Position numbers and translations under genes: made by a program. Shown here in pieces: positions 8,162 through 16,210 of a stretch of DNA of 64,000 nucleotides (the stretch's first letter is position 1; every line of letters begins with the position of its first letter). The notes under the pieces are model-generated. The model saw only the letters and a program-made list of their open reading frames with translations. It was not told where the DNA came from and searched no databases. The DNA is taken from positions 115,801 through 179,800 of the forward strand of contig NZ_JACHXK010000015.1 in the NCBI RefSeq assembly GCF_014192105.1, read 5' to 3'. The stretch is from Paenibacillus phyllosphaerae (GTDB taxonomy: Bacteria > Bacillota > Bacilli > Paenibacillales > Paenibacillaceae).

Positions 8162-8929
8162 ATGCGTATTGTAATCGTGGATGACGAGGCGTTCATCCGC
8201 CTTGGGCTGGAGAAGATCATGTCCAAGATGGACCTTGGGGTCGAGGTGATCGCCTCCTGCAGCAGCGCGGCCGAGGGGCTTGCGACGCTCTCGAAGCTGG
8301 GCGAATCGGAGATCGACCTGTTAATAACGGACATCAAGATGCCGATCATGGACGGGCTGAAGCTGATCGAGCGAGTCCGCGAAAGGTTCAAGCAACTCAA
8401 TATCGTCGTCCTGAGCGGATTCAGCGAATTCGATTATGCGCGGACGGCGCTGCGTCATGGCGTACGCGATTATCTGCTCAAGCCGATCGACAAGACGGTG
8501 CTCTACGAGCTGTTGTCCCGGATGAAGCAGGAGAAGCGAGAGCTTTCCGAGGCGACGGTTTTAGCGGGCGCGGGCGTATCGGGGGCAGCGCCGGATGCGG
8601 ACCAGCACTACGTGATCGACAGCGTGAAGGCGATGCTGGAGAAAGAGTACGATAAGAACTTCGAACTGGAGCGGTTGGCCGAGCATGTCGGAATGAGCGG
8701 GGCTTACTTAAGCAGGCTGTTCCGCGAGAAGGCGAACATGACGCTGACGGATTATTTGATCCAGCTGCGCATCGAGAAGGCCAAGCAGTTCCTGATTGAC
8801 CACCCGCATCTGAAAAACTACGAGATCGCCCAACTGGTCGGCTACAGCGATCCGGTCTATTTCAACAAGCTGTTCAAGAAGATCGTCGGCGTGACGCCGA
8901 AGGATTACAAGGAGAGGCACCGGGGCTGA
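8162..8929 (+). CDS. AraC-type response regulator (YesN-like, short, no adjacent kinase)
   Basis: 255 aa. Residues 1-120 are a receiver domain with acidic pocket Asp7/Asp8, phospho-acceptor Asp57 (LLITDIKMPIMDG) and Lys near 106 in LLKPIDK. Residues 155-255 are a two-helix-turn-helix AraC DNA-binding domain (ERLAEHVGMSGAYLSRLFREK ... VGYSDPVYFNKLFKKIVGVTPKDY). YesN proteins are usually about 500 aa; this one lacks the long central region. It lies 29 bases after the permease gene and probably activates the operon. No YesM/LytS-type sensor kinase gene accompanies it, which is unusual for the family. Confidence 0.87.
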   Translation: MRIVIVDDEAFIRLGLEKIMSKMDLGVEVIASCSSAAEGLATLSKLGESEIDLLITDIKMPIMDGLKLIERVRERFKQLNIVVLSGFSEFDYARTALRHGVRDYLLKPIDKTVLYELLSRMKQEKRELSEATVLAGAGVSGAAPDADQHYVIDSVKAMLEKEYDKNFELERLAEHVGMSGAYLSRLFREKANMTLTDYLIQLRIEKAKQFLIDHPHLKNYEIAQLVGYSDPVYFNKLFKKIVGVTPKDYKERHRG

Positions 8930-8957
8930 CTGCAGTCCGACCTCGTATGCGAAAAAG

Positions 8958-9004
8958 AAGAGCTGCCTGCCGTCATGCGATGATGGCGGGACAGCTCTTT
9001 CTTT
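8958..9004. terminator. Bidirectional terminator
   Basis: AAGAGCTG (8958-8965) pairs with CAGCTCTT (8992-8999), with CTGCC/GGCGG and TCAT/ATGA pairing inside, followed by a T-rich run. It serves the ABC/regulator operon and the convergent lipoprotein gene. Confidence 0.75.
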
Positions 9005-9008
9005 TGTA

Positions 9009-9677
9009 TTAGTCCCATTCATTGGGGAATTTGGCGATGTTCGCATCAACGAATCTAGGATCAAGAGCAATGTCGAAACCATTGTCTAATTCTTCAATGA
9101 CCGCGTCATCCGGTAGTCCTCCCATCATACCAAAACTATTTTGGAACGTTGCCAAGTCTAACGTGGTCTCGGCTTGAATTTTCACCATTTTCTCGTCAAA
9201 AAAGAGAACCGTAGCGTAGTCATACGAATACCACAACTTATTTCCCTCTTTAAAGTGCATATAATCCACGGTCACAACTGAACCGTCTTTGAATTCAATC
9301 TTGCCTCCTTCATAGGAAGTGAGCTCCTCGTTGATCGTATTGCCTAACACAAAGTCTTCCTTGGAGATGACGGAAATGAATTCGGTCATCGGCGAGGATT
9401 CCGCGCTCTCCTTCATCCAAGACTCGATCTCGGCTCTTTCCTCCTCAGTCTTGCGGAAATCTTCATCGGAGAGCGGAGCGTCCTGCAGCTCCAGTGCTGC
9501 TTCATATTCTTGCTGCGCCTTCTCCATTTTGGCTTCCAGATCTTCGACAGAAGCAGAATTCGGACTTGAGGCAACATTCGTGCCCCCAGACCCCTTTGCC
9601 CCGCATCCGCTAAGAACCCCTGCTAGCAGGAGGGTGACCAGAATGCTTGTCCTATTACGTAACTTCCAACGCTTCAT
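9009..9677 (-). CDS. Hypothetical lipoprotein, 222 aa
   Basis: No family recognised. A basic start (MKRWKLRNR), a hydrophobic stretch and the lipobox LSGC (Cys25) indicate a lipoprotein. Residues 40-70 (DLEAKMEKAQQEYEAALELQD) are a probable short coiled coil. The remainder is acidic and contains a beta-rich stretch (GGKIEFKDGSVVTVDYMHF). The gene lies 38 bases after the end of an AraC gene on the same strand, so co-transcription with that regulator is possible. Confidence 0.72.
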   Translation of the reverse strand: MKRWKLRNRTSILVTLLLAGVLSGCGAKGSGGTNVASSPNSASVEDLEAKMEKAQQEYEAALELQDAPLSDEDFRKTEEERAEIESWMKESAESSPMTEFISVISKEDFVLGNTINEELTSYEGGKIEFKDGSVVTVDYMHFKEGNKLWYSYDYATVLFFDEKMVKIQAETTLDLATFQNSFGMMGGLPDDAVIEELDNGFDIALDPRFVDANIAKFPNEWD

Positions 9678-9715
9678 ATTCCCTTCTCTCCCCTAAATAT
9701 AAATGCTGCTAACGA

Positions 9716-10630
9716 TTAATGCATGAACTGTTTCCGATACTGCAGCGGCGACAGTCCGGTCTGTTTCTTGAAGCAGACCGAGAAGTAGGGCGTCTGATGG
9801 AAGCCGACCGCTTCGGCAATGACCGCGATCGGCTGCTCCGTCTTGAGCAGCAGCAGCTTGGCGCGCTCGATCCGGTAATAGAGCAGATAGTCCATGGGCG
9901 TGCAGTGAAAAATCTCTTTCATGCAGCGGACGAGATAGCCGGGGTGAAAATGAAGCGCCTCCCCGAGCACCGCGTTGTTGATCTCATCGGCGTAATGCTG
10001 CTTGATATACGCTTCCACGCGCTCGGCCACGGCGAGCGCAGGCGAGGCGAAGGTCGTCCGCTGCCCTTCGTCGAACATGCGGAGCAGCTGTTGGAAGAGC
10101 TGCTGCTGTTCCCAGAACGATTCCGAGCGCCGCTCCTGATGCAGCAGCAGCAGGCGGTCGAGCTGGGCGAACGTCTGCTTCGGCGCCGCAAGCGACGTAT
10201 GTTTCGGGACGTTAATCGTATAGGGAGAGGGCGTCGCATAAGGAGCATCTATCCCGGCTGCCGCCGATTCCAGAGCTGTAGTCGTCGGAGCCGGAGCCGG
10301 AGCCCATCCTTGTTGCGCCGCGGATTCGGTCCAGTCGCCGATCGCCTCAAAATGGATCCAATAAAAGAGCGTCTCCTCCTCGCATGGCTTAACGGCATAA
10401 TGATAGCGCTCCGGCAGCAGCAGAAGCGTCTGTCCGGCGGTGAGCGCCCATTGGCGGTTATCCTCGCCGATATGCAGCGTGCCGTAGTGGACGAGCAGCA
10501 GATCGAACATTCCTAACCGGTGGCGGCTCGGATGCTGCTCGCCGATCGTATACAGCGTCTTACCGCTTTCGACATAGAACGGCAGCGGCGGCATACGGAA
10601 GGACACAACGGGATCGGATTGGTTGTTCAT
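9716..10630 (-). CDS. AraC family transcriptional regulator, divergent from GH127
   Basis: About 304 aa. Residues 1-110 form a cupin-like sensing domain (HYGTLHIGEDNRQWALTAG, then LLLPERYHYAVKPCEEE), and the last 100 residues an AraC DNA-binding domain (LGEALHFHPGYLVRCMKEIF ... VGFHQTPYFSVCFKKQTG). A central Pro/Ala/Thr-rich stretch around residues 130-165 is an unusual linker. AGGAGG at 10644-10649 touches the TTG at 10642 but is 13 bases from the ATG at 10628-10630, so I choose the ATG. It is divergent from the GH127 gene and probably regulates it through the direct repeats between them. Confidence 0.85.
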   Translation of the reverse strand: MNNQSDPVVSFRMPPLPFYVESGKTLYTIGEQHPSRHRLGMFDLLLVHYGTLHIGEDNRQWALTAGQTLLLLPERYHYAVKPCEEETLFYWIHFEAIGDWTESAAQQGWAPAPAPTTTALESAAAGIDAPYATPSPYTINVPKHTSLAAPKQTFAQLDRLLLLHQERRSESFWEQQQLFQQLLRMFDEGQRTTFASPALAVAERVEAYIKQHYADEINNAVLGEALHFHPGYLVRCMKEIFHCTPMDYLLYYRIERAKLLLLKTEQPIAVIAEAVGFHQTPYFSVCFKKQTGLSPLQYRKQFMH

Positions 10631-10670
10631 CGGTTTGTCCAACCTCCTTCGAAGCGAGCGAAATCGAGGT

Positions 10671-10764
10671 TCATATTTTGAAAAAACAGGGTTAGTTTAG
10701 ACATAGTTGAACCCTAATATAAACGATATAATCCCAATTGTGAAGAATCATATTTTGAAAAAAC
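10671..10764. promoter_or_regulatory. Direct repeats and promoter between the AraC and GH127 genes
   Basis: The 17-base sequence TCATATTTTGAAAAAAC occurs at 10671-10687 and again at 10748-10764, 77 bases apart in the same orientation. A -10 box TATAAT (10727-10732) for GH127 lies between them, with a poor -35. Long direct repeats are the usual form of AraC-family sites. The second copy falls in the leader just before the GH127 ribosome binding site. Confidence 0.6.
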
Positions 10765-10782
10765 GAAGGGTGGTTATGTGCT

Positions 10783-12759
10783 TTGATCCAAGCAGGTTTG
10801 CAACGAACACAACCCGTTTCTTTTAATCAGGTCCGTCTTGAAGACGCTTACTGGACCGCATATACGAAGCTAGTCCGTGAAACGGTGATTCCGTACCAAT
10901 GGGATGCGCTGAACGACCGCATCGAAGGCGCAGAGCCGAGCCATGCGATCCGCAACTTCCGTATCGCGGCGGGTCATGAAGAGGGCAGCTTCTACGGCTT
11001 CGTCTTCCAGGATTCCGACTTGGCCAAATGGCTGGAGGCGGTCGGCTACAGTCTGAACGTCCATCCGAATCCGGAACTTGAAGCGATTGCCGACGGCGCG
11101 ATCGATCTCGTCATCGAGGCCCAGCAGCCGGACGGCTATCTCAATACGTATTTTCAGATCAAGGCACCGGAAGAACGGTGGACGAATCTGTTCGATTGCC
11201 ACGAGCTGTATTGCGCGGGCCACATGATCGAAGCGGCGGTCGCTTATTATGACGGAACGGGCAAACGGAAACTGCTGGATGCGATGTGCCGTTTCGCCGA
11301 TTACATCGATTCCGTCTTCGGTACGGAACCAGGCAAGCTGCGCGGTTATGACGGCCATCAGGAGATCGAGCTGGCGCTGGTGAAGTTGTATAAGACGACC
11401 GGTGAAGAGCGTTACTTGAAGCTGGCGGCATACTTCATCAACGAACGCGGGCAGGAACCGAATTTCCTCATTGCCGAGTGGGAGAAGCGGGGCCGAACGT
11501 CGCATTGGCAAGCGGGAGTGACACGCAAGCCGGATCCGGCATACAACCAAGCGCATGTGCCGGTACGCGAGCAAGAAGTAGCGGTGGGACACTCGGTTCG
11601 GGCGGTCTATATGTATACGGCCATGGCCGATTTGGCAGCGCTTACGGGCGATGAGTCACTGCTCGCAGCCTGCAAGAAGCTGTGGGACAACATGGTGAAC
11701 AAGCAAATGTACATCACCGGCGGGATCGGGTCGACGCATCACGGCGAAGCGTTCTCCTTCGATTACGACCTGCCGAACGATACGGTGTATGCGGAGACCT
11801 GCGCGTCGATCGGCCTCATTTTCTTCGCGCACCGGATGCTGCAGATTGAAGCCGACTCCACCTACTCGGATGTGCTGGAGCGGGCGCTCTATAACAACGT
11901 CGTCGGCAGCATGCAGCAGGATGGCAAACACTTCTTCTACGTCAATCCGCTAGAAGTCTGGCCGGAAGCGAGCCGCAAGAATCCGGGACGCCATCATGTG
12001 AAGGCCGTTCGCCAGCCATGGTTCGGCTGCTCCTGTTGCCCGCCGAACGTCGCGCGTATCCTTTCCTCGCTCGGCGAGTATATTTATGGCGTTAACGACA
12101 ATACCGTTTATACGCATCTGTATATCGGCAGCACGGCTCAGGTGAAGCTGGGCAGCGGAGCGGCCGTGGAACTGAAGCAGGAGACGAACTATCCATGGCA
12201 TGGCGACATCACCCTTACGTTGTCGCTTGCCGAGGCGGCAAACTTCGCGCTTGCGCTGCGGATTCCAAGCTGGAGCGAAGGCAAGGCGGAGATTCGCGTG
12301 AACGGCGAGACGCTTGCAGCGGATGCGTACACGATCGACAAAGGCTATGCTTATATCACGCGTGCATGGGTTGACGGCGACAAGGTGGAACTGACGCTTG
12401 CCCTGGATGTGCAATTGATCGAGGCGAACCCGCTGGTGAGAGCCAATTCGGGCAAAGCCGCTCTGCAGCGTGGGCCGTTGGTATACTGCTTGGAAGAGAC
12501 GGATAACGGCGATAAGCTCGCGGGCATCTCCATTCCGGCCGATGCGACGTTCACCGCCCGTTTCGACGACAGCTTGCTCGGCGGGGCGATCGTGCTCGAA
12601 GGCGAAGGCTACCGCGATGATCAATCCACCTGGAGCGGCGAGTTGTACCGTCCGGTGAAGCGGCAATCCGGCCGTATCCCGGTGAAAGCCGTTCCGTACA
12701 GCCTGTGGGGCAACCGCGGCGAAGGCGAGATGGCGGTCTGGCTACGGGTTCGGGAATAG
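10783..12759 (+). CDS. GH127 beta-L-arabinofuranosidase
   Basis: 658 aa, the same length as the characterised Bifidobacterium enzyme HypBA1 of this family (DUF1680). The catalytic set is visible: Glu338 and Cys340 in YAETCASIG and the cysteines of GCSCCPPNVAR (Cys416, Cys418, Cys419), which bind zinc and supply the Cys nucleophile. The enzyme releases terminal beta-L-arabinofuranose from arabino-oligosaccharides. There is no signal peptide, so it works on imported sugars. The start is a TTG at 10783 behind GAAGGGTGG. It is monocistronic, with its own strong terminator, and divergent from an AraC regulator. Substrate specificity beyond the family is not readable. Confidence 0.88.
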   Translation: MIQAGLQRTQPVSFNQVRLEDAYWTAYTKLVRETVIPYQWDALNDRIEGAEPSHAIRNFRIAAGHEEGSFYGFVFQDSDLAKWLEAVGYSLNVHPNPELEAIADGAIDLVIEAQQPDGYLNTYFQIKAPEERWTNLFDCHELYCAGHMIEAAVAYYDGTGKRKLLDAMCRFADYIDSVFGTEPGKLRGYDGHQEIELALVKLYKTTGEERYLKLAAYFINERGQEPNFLIAEWEKRGRTSHWQAGVTRKPDPAYNQAHVPVREQEVAVGHSVRAVYMYTAMADLAALTGDESLLAACKKLWDNMVNKQMYITGGIGSTHHGEAFSFDYDLPNDTVYAETCASIGLIFFAHRMLQIEADSTYSDVLERALYNNVVGSMQQDGKHFFYVNPLEVWPEASRKNPGRHHVKAVRQPWFGCSCCPPNVARILSSLGEYIYGVNDNTVYTHLYIGSTAQVKLGSGAAVELKQETNYPWHGDITLTLSLAEAANFALALRIPSWSEGKAEIRVNGETLAADAYTIDKGYAYITRAWVDGDKVELTLALDVQLIEANPLVRANSGKAALQRGPLVYCLEETDNGDKLAGISIPADATFTARFDDSLLGGAIVLEGEGYRDDQSTWSGELYRPVKRQSGRIPVKAVPYSLWGNRGEGEMAVWLRVRE

Positions 12760-12774
12760 GACTGCAATAATTAA

Positions 12775-12829
12775 ATAAATGGCGGTAACACCGGAAACCG
12801 TTATGGTTTTCGGTGTTACCGCCATTTAT
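12775..12829 (+). terminator. Long terminator hairpin after GH127
   Basis: A stem of more than 20 bp (ATAAATGGCGGTAACACCG with its complement, one mismatch) with a GTTAT loop ends in ATTTAT. It separates the GC-rich gene from the AT-rich gene that follows. Confidence 0.75.
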
Positions 12830-12885
12830 AATTGTATCCAGAGAAGAACTTGGAATTTATGATTAAAGATCGTGGGGTTAATTAA

Positions 12886-14055
12886 ATGGCAGTCTCGTTA
12901 GTGAGTCGCTTAATAGATTTTTTTAAGAATAAGCATATAAAAATCGTTTTAGATATATGTCGAATAATTAGTGCGGTCTCATTCGCAGTATCAGTTTTTG
13001 GTCTGATCTTTTACACCATTGGATATTCTTTTTTATATGGCTATTATTTTTCAGGTGACTTACCTGGATATTATTCAATCTTAAATATAATAGTTCATCC
13101 TGTGCCAATTAACTTCTACACTGTATCAATAATATCTTCGCTCATAATAATAATTGTAGTCTTTCTAATATCCTCAATATTTGTAATTAAGCAAAAAAAT
13201 TGGGGTAAAAGCGTTCCAATATTGATTTTCCTAGTGGCTTTTCATATTTGCTTATCCGTATTTTTTGTAAATGGAGAGGACATTTACGAGAAAAGCTTTT
13301 CCTTTATAGTTGTCTGGTCAGTTCCTGTATTTATAACCATTATGATTTTTTGGATGATAAGAACGCCATTTCATCCTCGGTTAAGCATATCAGGGACATT
13401 GTATGGATTATTTGTTTTTGTCATCTTTGATTTAATTCTAAAAATACAAGATATATACGCTCAACTTTTTCTGCCGGTTGGATCATTTCTACTTGGTATT
13501 ATATTTACATTGTTAAATAAAAAGTGGACCGAAAAGTATATTTTTCGGGCTTTTTTAACATTTCCCATTGTTGAATTAATTGTTCTTATTTTTATGTACC
13601 TTTTGAAAATAATTATTGAAGTGAAAATTGACGGTAAAGATATGACAGTATTAACATGTCTTGCTTTTTTAATAACTTTAATTATTAGCTTGAAGAGATA
13701 TAAGGAGTCACCTGAGATACCTAGAGTTTCTTCAAATTCTGATAACAAAAAATATACTGTTTTGTTGAATAAGTTGGAACAGTTGGGGATTCCTTCAATT
13801 GTTAGTACAGTATCGATTATTATATTATTGTTAGGCATATTGGCACCGTTGCTGTCATTAAATGCAGGACAATATATTAGAGTTATAACTACTAGTAGTA
13901 CGAGGGAAATGCAACTGATAAAAAACTACGATAATTCATTCTCAATAAAAGGGAATGTGGTATCAATTAAAGAGGGAAATTACTATGTTTCAAACGAGGG
14001 GTGGAATTTGGTTATAGTAAAGGGAGACAAAATTATAGTTTCAGATAGTAATTAG
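12886..14055 (+). CDS. AT-rich polytopic membrane protein of unknown function
   Basis: 389 aa with no recognised family. About nine to ten hydrophobic segments are spread from residue 20 to residue 325. They are followed by a short soluble tail of about 60 residues (TSSTREMQLIKNYDNSFSI ...) that could be extracytoplasmic. Composition is strikingly AT-rich (many Ile, Leu, Phe, Lys, Asn codons ending in A or T) compared with the GC-rich genes on both sides. This suggests recent transfer from an AT-rich host. It is flanked by terminators and has no partner gene. No transposase or terminal repeat was seen next to it. Confidence 0.8.
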   Translation: MAVSLVSRLIDFFKNKHIKIVLDICRIISAVSFAVSVFGLIFYTIGYSFLYGYYFSGDLPGYYSILNIIVHPVPINFYTVSIISSLIIIIVVFLISSIFVIKQKNWGKSVPILIFLVAFHICLSVFFVNGEDIYEKSFSFIVVWSVPVFITIMIFWMIRTPFHPRLSISGTLYGLFVFVIFDLILKIQDIYAQLFLPVGSFLLGIIFTLLNKKWTEKYIFRAFLTFPIVELIVLIFMYLLKIIIEVKIDGKDMTVLTCLAFLITLIISLKRYKESPEIPRVSSNSDNKKYTVLLNKLEQLGIPSIVSTVSIIILLLGILAPLLSLNAGQYIRVITTSSTREMQLIKNYDNSFSIKGNVVSIKEGNYYVSNEGWNLVIVKGDKIIVSDSN

Positions 14056-14103
14056 ATTGTTCAGATATTAATAAACTTAATGGCGTATCAAGTGTAAGGA
14101 ATC

Positions 14104-14135
14104 AAGAGAAGCCTGGTACATCACAGGCTTCTCTC
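14104..14135. terminator. Terminator between convergent genes
   Basis: AAGAGAAGCCTG (14104-14115) pairs with CAGGCTTCTCT (14124-14134), followed by a T-rich stretch. It lies between the AT-rich membrane-protein gene and the convergent coiled-coil gene. Confidence 0.75.
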
Positions 14136-14141
14136 TTCTGT

Positions 14142-15086
14142 TTAAGCCAACTCGCGTCCTTCGATCCACGAAATCCGCTTCGTCCGCAAACCTTCCAAGT
14201 CCGTCTGTACGGCGGCGAGCTCGGTGTCCAGCGCGGCTAGGATGCCGCGTACATGCCCGAGCGCTTCGGATACGCGCTCGCTCGCGTTCTTGATATGTCC
14301 CTGCACAACCCAGTCGGCAATTAATCCGTCGAACCAGTAGTCGGCCATCTTGAGCGTAGCGCTCACGTCAATCCGGATCGCCGCGGTGCGATTGACATCG
14401 GCCAATTCGTCTTGGAACGATGCCATCAAGTGGTTCGCGTTATGTATATAGCTTCTCGCATCGTCAATATGATTGTGCTTGATATGCGTGCTGAGCATGC
14501 CGCCTCCGCCCCACAGATCCCAGTTCCCCCAGCTTTGGGCCTTAGCAAGCGCAGCCGAAGCATCCTCCAGCGCACTGAGCACCCGGCGTCCGGCAGAGCA
14601 GGCTTCCTGCAGCTCTTTGGCTTGAACAGCTTTGCTTGCGACCGATTCATCCAGTTCAGCCAGCTCGTACGTGAAGGTGGGAGAGGTACGCAGGAGCGCT
14701 TCCTTCTCTTCCATTAACTCGTCATATTCGCGCGGGGCGTTGCGGTAATAGCTGATGTCGTTATTGGCCTGTTGCAGATCGGATTCGGTATCGCTGTGCA
14801 GTTGTCTAGCCTCTTGCAGCTTCAGCGCCGCGGTCAGCACTTCCTGACGCTCCTTCTTCAGCTGCTCATCCTTGCTGCGCAGTACGGTGTAGAACAGAGT
14901 GGTCAGCGACATGCGCATCAGTTTGCTCACATCGGCCTCTTCATCCTCAAGTTTCAGCTCATGCTGCATAATGAGGCGTTCTTGCTCACGCAGCCGCTTC
15001 TGCAGCTCTTCCTTTCTGCGCTGTGCTTTATGCAGCCGGAACACGCGCTCCTTCGTACCTATAAGCCGCTGATGAACGGTATCCAT
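14142..15086 (-). CDS. Coiled-coil protein of unknown function
   Basis: About 314 aa, no family recognised. Residues 10-135 are rich in Glu, Lys, Gln, Arg and Leu with heptad spacing (RRKEELQKRLREQERLIMQ; KDEQLKKERQEVLTAALKLQ), so a long coiled coil is likely. A central Gly/Trp patch (WGNWDLWGGGGMLSTHIKHN) divides it from a helical C-terminal half. There is no signal peptide or membrane segment, so it is cytoplasmic. AAGGGGG at about 15097-15103 favours the ATG at 15084-15086 over the TTG at 15095. It is divergent from the two-component operon. A function in scaffolding or stress is possible but not shown. Confidence 0.75.
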   Translation of the reverse strand: MDTVHQRLIGTKERVFRLHKAQRRKEELQKRLREQERLIMQHELKLEDEEADVSKLMRMSLTTLFYTVLRSKDEQLKKERQEVLTAALKLQEARQLHSDTESDLQQANNDISYYRNAPREYDELMEEKEALLRTSPTFTYELAELDESVASKAVQAKELQEACSAGRRVLSALEDASAALAKAQSWGNWDLWGGGGMLSTHIKHNHIDDARSYIHNANHLMASFQDELADVNRTAAIRIDVSATLKMADYWFDGLIADWVVQGHIKNASERVSEALGHVRGILAALDTELAAVQTDLEGLRTKRISWIEGRELA

Positions 15087-15271
15087 CACGGGCAACCCCC
15101 TTCGTTATCTGGATGAAGTTCAATATTGTTCCAAAATCAGCTCTATCCTTTACGTTACCGTATCGGACGAGGTTGCGAAAGTGTACCAAAGGCCGATTTT
15201 TCTTCCTAAAAGTTAACATTTTTCGAACAATGTAGCGTATCCGGCAGTCGTGCGGTTTGTCACAAGAAGGA

Positions 15272-15289
15272 TTATTTCCTCGGAAATAA
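15272..15289. promoter_or_regulatory. Perfect inverted repeat upstream of the repeat cluster
   Basis: TTATTTCC-TC-GGAAATAA is an 18-base perfect dyad with a two-base centre, in the divergent region between the coiled-coil gene and the response regulator. It could be an operator; no matching regulator was identified. Confidence 0.4.
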
Positions 15290-15404
15290 GCGGTATGCTG
15301 AATTTCAGACATGGGAATACAGCATACCGCTAACGGATTGGTTTGCGATCCCAAACGGGAGTTTGGGAATGCAGCGTTCCGCTCTGGATTGGTTTGCATT
15401 CCGC
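15290..15404 (+). repeat. Hairpin repeat cluster
   Basis: First a perfect 11-bp inverted repeat, GCGGTATGCTG (15290-15300) with CAGCATACCGC (15320-15330). Then a full family unit at 15335-15382 (GGATTGGTTTGC, stem ATCCCAAAC / GTTTGGGAAT, GCAGCGTTCCGC). Then a half unit at 15386-15404 (GGATTGGTTTGCATTCCGC). It is the only cluster in this window upstream of genes on both sides. Confidence 0.65.
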
Positions 15405-15448
15405 TCCTGATCGGCCCGCATCAGGCCTCCAGCTCATCGCCAACGCTT

Positions 15449-15481
15449 GTTCATTTATTCTTCATGATGTCATGGTAAACT
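15449..15481 (+). promoter_or_regulatory. Promoter of the two-component operon with 11-bp direct repeats
   Basis: TTCAT at 15450-15454 and at 15461-15465 are exactly 11 bp apart, and a -10-like TAAACT lies at 15476-15481. There is no good -35; the second TTCAT occupies that position. Tandem half-sites with 11-bp period are the classic binding pattern of OmpR/PhoB-type regulators. The same arrangement precedes the lipoprotein gene at 17870. Confidence 0.6.
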
Positions 15482-15520
15482 ATAGCCAAACGACTCGACT
15501 GAAATTGAAGGGGACAAGGC

Positions 15521-16210
15521 ATGAAACCGATCAAGCTGCTTACAATCGATGATGATCCGCATGTTTGCGAGATCATTCGGCTTTATGCCGAGCTGGAAGG
15601 GTACGAAGTTGTCGCTGCCTATGATGGCTTACAAGGGCTTGAGCTCGTTTATGACGAGACGCCCGATTTGATCATATTGGACATTATGATGCCGGAGATG
15701 GACGGATGGGCGGTATGCGAGCGAATCCGGAAGGATTTTGCAACCCCGGTCATTATGCTCTCCGGAAAAGGCGAAAGTTACGATAAGCTCAAAGGTTTCG
15801 AGATAGGCGTGGACGACTACGTGGTGAAGCCGTTCGATTCCAAGGAGCTGATGGCCCGGATCCGGGCGGTGCTGCGGCGCACCAATCCGTCGTTGTACCA
15901 TGAGGACATCGTGCGGATGGACGAGCTTGTCTTCGACATGCGCCATCTGCAGCTGACCGTTCGCGGCGAGAATGTCGGCTTTGCGCCGAAGGAGATTGAG
16001 CTGCTGTACTATTTGGCCTCGAACCGTAACCGGGTGTTCACCCGGCAGCAATTGCTCGATCAGGTGTGGGGCTTCGATTACGACCGCGATCCGCGCACGG
16101 TGGACGTTCATATTAAGCGAATTCGGGAGAAGTTGCGCGCCTGCGAGGTATCCAGTTCGATCGAGACGATTCGCGGAATCGGATATAAGTACGGGGAGGG
16201 GGGCGTATGA
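15521..16210 (+). CDS. OmpR/PhoB-family response regulator
   Basis: 229 aa. The receiver domain (1-120) has Asp10/Asp11, phospho-acceptor Asp54 (LIILDIMMPEMDG) and Lys near 103 (VVKPFD). The C-terminal winged helix (130-227) has the typical LAPKEIELLYYL-like start (here GFAPKEIELLYYL), RQQLLDQVWGFDYD and TVDVHIKRIREKL with TIRGIGYKY. It overlaps the kinase gene by four bases (ATGA). It probably binds the 11-bp TTCA repeats at 15450 and 17799, activating its own operon and the lipoprotein/exporter operon downstream. Confidence 0.93.
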   Translation: MKPIKLLTIDDDPHVCEIIRLYAELEGYEVVAAYDGLQGLELVYDETPDLIILDIMMPEMDGWAVCERIRKDFATPVIMLSGKGESYDKLKGFEIGVDDYVVKPFDSKELMARIRAVLRRTNPSLYHEDIVRMDELVFDMRHLQLTVRGENVGFAPKEIELLYYLASNRNRVFTRQQLLDQVWGFDYDRDPRTVDVHIKRIREKLRACEVSSSIETIRGIGYKYGEGGV

